From contig JAZUIK010000122.1 of assembly GCA_045642205.1 (NCBI GenBank), positions 1-11,716 of the forward strand: a stretch of 11,716 bases of DNA. Reading direction: 5' to 3'. The DNA is from RUG760 sp045642205. Lineage in GTDB: Bacteria > Bacillota > Clostridia > Lachnospirales > Bianqueaceae. A model generated the notes under the pieces. It did not search any database. It was not told the DNA's origin and saw only the letters and a list, made by a program, of their open reading frames with translations. Shown here one piece after another: positions 7,266 to 11,716 of this stretch. Position 1 is the stretch's first letter, and each line of letters begins with the position of its first letter. The position numbers and the translations under genes were made by a program.

Positions 7266-7293
7266 TTGAAAACTTTTAGGAATTTGTTATACT
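7266..7293 (+). promoter_or_regulatory. Sigma-70-type promoter for the SulP gene
   Basis: -35 TTGAAA (7266-7271), 16-bp spacer, -10 TATACT (7288-7293) preceded by TGT, an extended -10. The predicted start near 7300 gives a leader of about 54 nt with a dyad before the ribosome binding site. Confidence 0.75.
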
Positions 7294-7317
7294 TTGTGAG
7301 CAATCAATTCGTATGTT

Positions 7318-7337
7318 CAGTAGCCATATCGCTACTG
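7318..7337 (+). promoter_or_regulatory. Inverted repeat in the SulP leader
   Basis: CAGTAGC (7318-7324) and GCTACTG (7331-7337) are perfect 7-bp complements with a 6-nt loop. They end 2 nt before the AAAGGA ribosome binding site. It could be an operator downstream of the promoter or an RNA hairpin that affects translation. Confidence 0.55.
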
Positions 7338-7339
7338 TG

Positions 7340-7345
7340 AAAGGA
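7340..7345 (+). promoter_or_regulatory. Ribosome binding site deciding the SulP start
   Basis: AAAGGA, 8 nt before ATG 7354 (MAKEKIKPK). The in-frame ATG at 7345 overlaps this site and would have no usable site of its own, so the shorter start is preferred. Confidence 0.75.
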
Positions 7346-7353
7346 TGTTTTCC

Positions 7354-9021
7354 ATGGCTAAAGAAAAGATCAAGCCGAAGCTTTTCAGTGTCATCAAGAC
7401 CTACTCTCCCAAGCAGGCTTTGAACGATGTCATCGCAGGTATCATTGTTGCGATCATCGCCCTCCCCCTTTCCATTGCACTGGCACTTGCCTCTGGTGTA
7501 GGTCCTGAACAGGGTCTGTATACCGCCATCGTAGCCGGTTTTCTGATCTCCTTCTTCGGAGGCAGCCGCGTTCAGATCGCCGGTCCTACCGCTGCTTTTG
7601 CAACCATCGTTGCAGGTATTGTCGCAACCAAGGGTATGGATGGTCTGATGATGGCTACGGTCCTTGCAGGTATCATCATGATCCTCTTGGGTGTCTTCCG
7701 TTTAGGCTCTTTGATCAAGTTTATTCCTTATACCATCACCACCGGATTCACTTCCGGTATCGCTGTGACGATCCTTATCGGACAGTTGAAGGATTTCTTT
7801 GGTGTCACCTATGCAAATGGTGTAAAGCCCGTAGAGACCATGGAAAAGATGGCCGCACTCTTCGAGAACTTCTCTACCGTCAATGTATGGGCTATTGTTG
7901 TAGGTCTCGTGTGTCTGGGCATTCTGATCGCATGGAATTTCCTTCCTGCAAAGATCCAGAAGATCCCCGGTTCCTTAGTTGCCGTCTTTGCAGGTATCGG
8001 TCTGGTAGCTTTCCTGAAATCTCAGGGGATCCAGGTCAACACCATCGGTGACCTTTACACCATCACTCCCGGTCTTCCCAAATTGACTATTCCCACCTTC
8101 AGCTTCCAGACCTTGGTCTCTGTAGCACCTGATGCTTTTACCATCGCTCTGCTGGCTTCTATCGAATCTCTTCTTAGCTGTGTTGTCGCTGACTCCATGA
8201 TCAACTCTAAGCATAAGTCCAACACCGAGCTGATCGCTCAGGGTCTTGGTAATATCGGTTCCGCTATGTTTGGTGGTATTCCTGCCACCGGAGCTATCGC
8301 CAGAACTGCTGCCAACATCAAGAATGGCGGAAGAACTCCTGTTGCCGGAATGGTCCATGCCGTTGTCCTTCTTCTGGTCCTTGTCCTTCTGATGCCTTAT
8401 GCTGCACTGATCCCCATGCCCTGTATCGCTGCCATCCTGTTCATGGTCGCATATAACATGTGTCAGTGGAGACAGTTCGTTGATCTGGTCAAGAAGGCTC
8501 CTAAGAGTGATATCCTTGTTTTGGTAATCACCTTTGTTCTTACCATCATCTTCGATCTGGTCGTCGCGATCGAAGTTGGTATGGTCCTTGCATGTCTGCT
8601 TTTCATCAAGAGACAGAGTGAGGAAACTACCGTCCACCCCTGGACCTATCAGGATGAGGAATCCGATCCGGATGCCACTGTCCACAAGACGATCCCTCCC
8701 TATGTCACTGTCTATGAGATCGATGGACCTCTGTTCTTTGGTGCTGCTGATCACGTACTGGATGTCGCTCTAAAAGAGAGCAACAAGGTCCTGGTCCTGC
8801 GTATGCGCAGTGTAAATGCACTGGATATTACCGCACTCAATTCTCTGATCAAGCTGGCAGATCGCTGTGAGAAGGCCGGTGTTCATCTGGTCCTTTCCCA
8901 TGTTAACCAGCAGCCTCTTTCCGTTATGAAGAAAGCAGGTTTCTACTCCCGCATCGGCAAAGAGAACTTCCAGCCTCATATCGATGATGCATTAAAGCGT
9001 GCTGACGCTCTAAACGATTGA
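7354..9021 (+). CDS. SulP family inorganic anion transporter with STAS domain
   Basis: A 555-residue SLC26/SulP transporter in the cytoplasmic membrane, moving an inorganic anion such as sulfate or bicarbonate; the sequence does not say which. The membrane part (about 25-430) has the family segments IALPLSIALALASGVGPEQG (residues 35-54), GPTAAF (77-82), IESLLS (270-275) and FGGIPATGAIARTA (306-319). A cytosolic STAS domain follows at about 447-553, with DIT at 491-493 at the site usually written D-x-S/T. The length is normal for bacterial SulP and no break is seen. It is a single-gene unit with its own promoter (7266-7293) and terminator (9035-9103). Neither neighbour suggests a substrate: there are no sulfate-assimilation or carbonic anhydrase genes in the window. 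Confidence 0.94.
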   Translation: MAKEKIKPKLFSVIKTYSPKQALNDVIAGIIVAIIALPLSIALALASGVGPEQGLYTAIVAGFLISFFGGSRVQIAGPTAAFATIVAGIVATKGMDGLMMATVLAGIIMILLGVFRLGSLIKFIPYTITTGFTSGIAVTILIGQLKDFFGVTYANGVKPVETMEKMAALFENFSTVNVWAIVVGLVCLGILIAWNFLPAKIQKIPGSLVAVFAGIGLVAFLKSQGIQVNTIGDLYTITPGLPKLTIPTFSFQTLVSVAPDAFTIALLASIESLLSCVVADSMINSKHKSNTELIAQGLGNIGSAMFGGIPATGAIARTAANIKNGGRTPVAGMVHAVVLLLVLVLLMPYAALIPMPCIAAILFMVAYNMCQWRQFVDLVKKAPKSDILVLVITFVLTIIFDLVVAIEVGMVLACLLFIKRQSEETTVHPWTYQDEESDPDATVHKTIPPYVTVYEIDGPLFFGAADHVLDVALKESNKVLVLRMRSVNALDITALNSLIKLADRCEKAGVHLVLSHVNQQPLSVMKKAGFYSRIGKENFQPHIDDALKRADALND

Positions 9022-9034
9022 TCTGATACTATTT

Positions 9035-9103
9035 AGTAAAAAGCCTCTTTGATATCCTCTGCAGCTATCATGCTGCTTCGGTATACCAAAGAGGCTTTTT
9101 ACT
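9035..9103. terminator. Long hairpin terminator after SulP, usable in both directions
   Basis: A perfect 17-bp stem: left arm 9035-9051, right arm 9087-9103, carrying AAAAAGCCTC and GAGGCTTTTT. The 35-nt loop contains a second hairpin, GCAGC (9061-9065) with GCTGC (9072-9076). The T5 is within the right arm, and the matching A5 gives U5 on the other strand, so it can also stop transcripts arriving from the sugar operon. Confidence 0.85.
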
Positions 9104-9162
9104 CTCTAGAATTAAGATCCATCCCTCAGAATATGAAAACAGGCTTTATGTATTTTGCTGAC

Positions 9163-9222
9163 ATAACAAGGCCCTAGTATTGCATTGCGTAAGCACCGCA
9201 GTAATAGGGCCTTGGTTGTTAT
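9163..9222. repeat. 60-nt imperfect inverted repeat, possible terminator for the sugar operon
   Basis: CAAGGCCCTA (9167-9176) pairs with TAGGGCCTTG (9205-9214). The outer ATAACA (9163-9168) matches TGTTAT (9217-9222) as an alternative or bulged extension. The 28-nt loop is TGC/GCA rich. It lies 16 bp beyond the stop of the isomerase gene ending at 9238, the usual place for a terminator, but no T-run follows on either strand. Confidence 0.6.
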
Positions 9223-9237
9223 CTAAACTCTAAAATC

Positions 9238-10125
9238 TTAGAACCAGTCGCCGTATCCCAACTTGACCAGATTGTCATGGGAGATCTTCAGAGAATCAAA
9301 AGGATCTCTTCCATAGCAATCATCCTGCTCTACCAGGAAGTATTCGGAACCGCCCTTCAGACCTGCTTCGATACAAGCCTTGATATCCAGAGTACCTTCA
9401 CCGACTTCAGCAAACTGAACCACATTGGTGAAAGATCCCATGAACTTAGCGATCGCTGCACGGTCTGCCATATCCAGACCACCTTCAGGCATAGGCATCT
9501 CTCCGATGCGATAATCCTTCAGATGCAGGAGACGGATGCGTCCGTTGTAGTCATTGATGACCTTAACGGGATCCTGTCCACCACGATGGATCCAATGGAT
9601 ATCCAGTTCAAAGCCCATGTTAGGTGCAGTATCCTTGATGATATCCAGAAGGAACTTTCCATCGTAACGAACAAATTCGATATGATGATTATGGTAATAC
9701 AGATCGATACCATTTTCCTTCAGCTTCTGTGCATATTCATCAGCCTGCTTAGCAAAGTCAACAGCCTTCTGATAACTGCCCATGCAGGTCATGGGAAGCA
9801 TACCGATACGCAGCATGTCACAATCCAGTTTCTTACAGTCTTCAACGATCTTTTTGAAATCATCGGGATTGCAAAGATACTCACCGGGCTGTCCGGGAAC
9901 CATGGGAGCAACGGCAGCACTGCAGGAAGAAACATTCATTCCCAGTTCATCGATGGAACGACGGAAGCCTGCTACATTCTCAGCATTCATGGGAACCTGA
10001 GAGATCTCGATGCAATGATATCCGATATCGGTAAGCTTTGCCATAGATTCATAGGCATTAAAGCTGGGCATCTTATTGGGAGCAATGGTGCTCATCTGAA
10101 CACCGATCAAACCTTTATTAGCCAT
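9238..10125 (-). CDS. Sugar phosphate isomerase/epimerase (TIM barrel)
   Basis: A 295-residue cytosolic protein of the xylose-isomerase-like TIM-barrel (AP endonuclease 2) superfamily. Likely metal and substrate residues are E40 (HCIEIS), H145 and E150 (YHNHHIEF), E173 and D175 in ELDIHW followed by RGGQDP (181-186), H201 in HLKD, and E240 in AEVGEG; this is the usual order of strand-end ligands. The exact substrate cannot be read from sequence: members isomerise, epimerise or dehydrate sugars, inosose or keto-glycosides. AAAGGA lies 6 nt before ATG 10125. It follows the Gfo/Idh gene by 84 bp on the same strand, with a strong hairpin in the gap, so the two are probably one operon. No signal peptide is seen. 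Confidence 0.9.
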   Translation of the reverse strand: MANKGLIGVQMSTIAPNKMPSFNAYESMAKLTDIGYHCIEISQVPMNAENVAGFRRSIDELGMNVSSCSAAVAPMVPGQPGEYLCNPDDFKKIVEDCKKLDCDMLRIGMLPMTCMGSYQKAVDFAKQADEYAQKLKENGIDLYYHNHHIEFVRYDGKFLLDIIKDTAPNMGFELDIHWIHRGGQDPVKVINDYNGRIRLLHLKDYRIGEMPMPEGGLDMADRAAIAKFMGSFTNVVQFAEVGEGTLDIKACIEAGLKGGSEYFLVEQDDCYGRDPFDSLKISHDNLVKLGYGDWF

Positions 10126-10144
10126 TGTTATTCCTTTCTGTTAA

Positions 10145-10178
10145 TGCAGTGACCAGAATGAACATCCTGATCACCGCA
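10145..10178 (-). promoter_or_regulatory. Intercistronic hairpin between oxidoreductase and isomerase genes
   Basis: Arms 10149-10158 (GTGACCAGAA) and 10165-10174 (TCCTGATCAC) pair over 10 positions in the minus-strand RNA, two of them G-U, with a 6-nt loop. TGC/GCA extends the stem past one mismatch. There is no T-run, so it is probably an RNA-processing or stability hairpin, or an operator dyad, rather than a terminator. Confidence 0.6.
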
Positions 10179-10209
10179 AAACATATCTTACTGTCTGTAT
10201 TCTGATTAC

Positions 10210-11436
10210 TTAGTCACGAACAGGGAACTTGCCCTCAGCTGCGATCAGCTTGTTCAGTTCTGCTGCATACTCCTCAGGATCACAGGGGTTGTTGACCTGC
10301 TTGCCGGTCCATGCAGAAAGCTGAGAAGAGTTAGCCAGGTTAACACCGTTGATACCATCCTCACCGGGAGCCAGCAAAGGAGTACCAAACAGCATATGAG
10401 AAGCAAAGTCTTCCATAACGGTCAGATGCTGAGCACCCCAACCATCGGTATTCTCAAAGGTCTCGACACTGAACAGCTTGGATCCTGCTCCATTACCGGA
10501 AACCATCATAGCGACTTCCATCATGGTCATGGTAGCATTCAGATCATCCTCAGTGCAGGGCTTGCCTTCCTTATTGAGATAACGATAGACAGTTGCAGTC
10601 TTGCTGCCGTCAACAACGATCTTACCACCATCCATATCGATCTCCAGACGATCGGTACCGTTAGCATCATGAGTACAGGTAGTGAATACACCGGGAGCTC
10701 CATTAGCAAACTCGACCAGCATGGTAACGTCGTTCTCAACAGCGATATCTCTATGGCATCCGTTCATATTCTTAGAGAATACCTTAACGGGAACACCACA
10801 GATCCACTGCCACAGATCCAGCTGATGAGGAGCCTGGTTAACGAGAACGCCACCGCCTTCTCCACCCCAGGTAGCGCGCCATGCGGACTGCTGATAGTAG
10901 CTGTCAGGTCTCCACCAGGTATTGATGATCCACTCACTGCGGCGAAGCTCACCAAGTTCACCGGAAGCAACGATCTCCTTGACCTTCTGATAGAGTTTGT
11001 TGGTACGCTGATTGAACATAATACCAAAGGAAACTTCGGGATGAGCTTTTGCACACTCGATCATCTTCTGAACATCCTTGGAACGAACACCGGCAGGCTT
11101 CTCACCCAGAACGCTCATACCATGCTCCATAGCATAGATAGCAATCTCATGATGCAGGTAATGAGGAACGGTAGTAATGATCGCATCACAATCACCGGAG
11201 TTGATCAGGTCCTTCCAGTCACTGTAGAAAGGTACATCAGGATAAGCTTCCTTGACCTTCTTTGCCACTTCGGGGTCGTTATCACACAGAGCACCCAGTG
11301 CACAATGAGGGGGACAGGGAGCTACCGTCATTCCGGGATAGGGTGCGGGAGCATTAGACAGGAAACGAGCGTAGCTTCCTCCCTGAGTACCGACTCCGAC
11401 GATTCCATAACGGATCTTATCAGCTGATATTTCCAT
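10210..11436 (-). CDS. Gfo/Idh/MocA family NAD(P)-dependent oxidoreductase
   Basis: A 408-residue cytosolic dehydrogenase. The N-terminal Rossmann fold shows GVGTQG (14-19), and the family catalytic lysine is K113 in GEKPAG (111-116). The C-terminal substrate domain contains GGGVLVNQAPHQLDLW (194-209), where H204 and D207 are the expected active-site pair. Such enzymes oxidise or reduce a hydroxyl of sugars, inositols or glycosides with NAD(P); which one is not evident. The start is ATG 11436 with AAAGGAG 8 nt upstream; a further ATG 13 codons earlier adds MSLILSYTKGENK, which contains that site. It sits between two TIM-barrel isomerase genes on the same strand, 51 bp after the first and 84 bp before the second, suggesting a common sugar pathway. 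Confidence 0.93.
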   Translation of the reverse strand: MEISADKIRYGIVGVGTQGGSYARFLSNAPAPYPGMTVAPCPPHCALGALCDNDPEVAKKVKEAYPDVPFYSDWKDLINSGDCDAIITTVPHYLHHEIAIYAMEHGMSVLGEKPAGVRSKDVQKMIECAKAHPEVSFGIMFNQRTNKLYQKVKEIVASGELGELRRSEWIINTWWRPDSYYQQSAWRATWGGEGGGVLVNQAPHQLDLWQWICGVPVKVFSKNMNGCHRDIAVENDVTMLVEFANGAPGVFTTCTHDANGTDRLEIDMDGGKIVVDGSKTATVYRYLNKEGKPCTEDDLNATMTMMEVAMMVSGNGAGSKLFSVETFENTDGWGAQHLTVMEDFASHMLFGTPLLAPGEDGINGVNLANSSQLSAWTGKQVNNPCDPEEYAAELNKLIAAEGKFPVRD

Positions 11437-11444
11437 TTTGTTTT

Positions 11445-11448
11445 CTCC
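11445..11448 (-). promoter_or_regulatory. Ribosome binding site deciding the oxidoreductase start
   Basis: GGAG (within AAAGGAG) on the minus strand, 8 nt before ATG 11436 (MEISADKIRYGIVGVG). The longer start at 11475 reads through this site. Confidence 0.8.
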
Positions 11449-11487
11449 TTTGGTATAGCTTAAAATGAGAGACAATGTAAAATGTAC

Positions 11488-11716
11488 TTAAGCCTGGATA
11501 TCTTCCAGGATCTCAAGTAATGCGTAATACTGTGCAGCGTATCCTTCTGCACCGGTAGCATACTTGTTCTTTTTGATGACTTTGCTGGCCTCTGTTGTTT
11601 CGAGGCTCTGCAGAGAATCAAAGATGACAAGATGGGGTTCCAGGGTCAGGAAACCTTTGTAACCTTCTTTATTGATAGCCTGATCCAGGATCTTGGCGAT
11701 CTTTCCTTCTCCTGTT
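11488..11716 (-). CDS. Sugar phosphate isomerase/epimerase, C-terminal part only
   Basis: The last 75 codons of a gene whose start lies beyond the right edge. The visible protein begins TGEGKIAKILDQAI, continues with GYKGFLTLEPHL and ends EILEDIQA before TAA at 11488-11490. The GEG(K/D)I plus GY.GF(L)TLEPHL pattern is typical of the final barrel strand and helix of TIM-barrel sugar phosphate isomerases/epimerases. It differs in sequence from the isomerase ending at 9238, so it is a second, divergent family member and not a recent duplicate. It precedes the Gfo/Idh gene by 51 bp on the same strand and is probably the upstream member of the same operon. Confidence 0.8.
   Translation of the reverse strand, partial: TGEGKIAKILDQAINKEGYKGFLTLEPHLVIFDSLQSLETTEASKVIKKNKYATGAEGYAAQYYALLEILEDIQA

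Larger units (their letters stand above)
7012..7353. other. 342-bp divergent regulatory interval, no gene seen
   Basis: This lies between the antiporter and SulP genes. It holds one promoter per direction (about 7139-7167 minus and 7266-7293 plus), the leader hairpin at 7037-7073, a perfect 12-bp palindrome GATATCGATATC (7082-7093), a GAAAAG-CA-CTTTTC dyad (7168-7181) just upstream of the minus-strand -35 box, and the SulP leader dyad (7318-7337). I find no small gene with a ribosome binding site here. Confidence 0.75.

Noticed and set aside
7975..8754. A 259-codon open frame on the minus strand inside SulP
   Set aside because: Its low-complexity, Asp/Ser/Gly-rich product is what the reverse of a transmembrane gene gives; SulP motifs are intact across the region.
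9163..9222. Integron attC site
   Set aside because: The size and imperfect palindrome are suggestive, but neither end carries a proper GTTRRRY/RYYYAAC core and no integrase or cassette is nearby.
9277..10152. A 291-codon open frame on the plus strand opposite the isomerase gene
   Set aside because: It is the antisense shadow of a clear TIM-barrel enzyme, caused by codon bias; it shows no motifs of its own.
10396..11427. A 343-codon open frame on the plus strand opposite the Gfo/Idh gene
   Set aside because: It is the antisense shadow of a clear oxidoreductase; its protein shows no recognisable domain and it has no convincing ribosome binding site.

Overview
The window looks like chromosomal DNA of a Gram-positive anaerobe of the Clostridia, most likely Lachnospiraceae-like. 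This is inferred from gene content (CotH + VTC + DUF4956 cluster, gut-type Gfo/Idh and sugar isomerase genes), strong GGAGG-type ribosome binding sites and moderate GC; no rRNA or other marker is present to fix the taxon. There are nine protein genes (the last cut by the window edge), no RNA genes and no mobile elements.

Layout. (1) 15-4678, plus strand: a three-gene operon encoding a membrane-anchored CotH-type kinase with four lamin-tail domains, a VTC-type polyphosphate polymerase domain protein, and a four-helix DUF4956 membrane protein. It ends at a bidirectional terminator (4708-4737). (2) 4650-7011, minus strand: a Ca2+/Na+ antiporter with a long structured leader, then msrA (peptide methionine sulfoxide reductase A), then a HAD-family phosphatase/phosphomutase whose reading frame runs on through the terminator into the end of the opposite operon. 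(3) 7354-9021, plus strand, divergent from the antiporter: a SulP anion transporter with a STAS domain, its own promoter, and a very long terminator hairpin. (4) 9238-11716, minus strand: a sugar operon transcribed from beyond the right edge, made of a sugar phosphate isomerase/epimerase (only its last 75 codons are inside), a Gfo/Idh/MocA oxidoreductase, and a second isomerase/epimerase.

How the genes may work together. The CotH-VTC-DUF4956 operon is the most interesting part. A cytosolic polyphosphate-synthesising fold, a membrane protein and a surface kinase are encoded with overlapping or close spacing, which suggests one envelope-located phosphoryl-transfer or polyphosphate-export machine; that role is inference. 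The oxidoreductase flanked by two TIM-barrel isomerases fits an oxidise-then-isomerise or eliminate route for an unusual sugar, polyol or glycoside. The antiporter and SulP genes are ordinary ion transporters back to back around a 342-bp regulatory interval. Several perfect or near-perfect dyads lie between genes and are listed separately.
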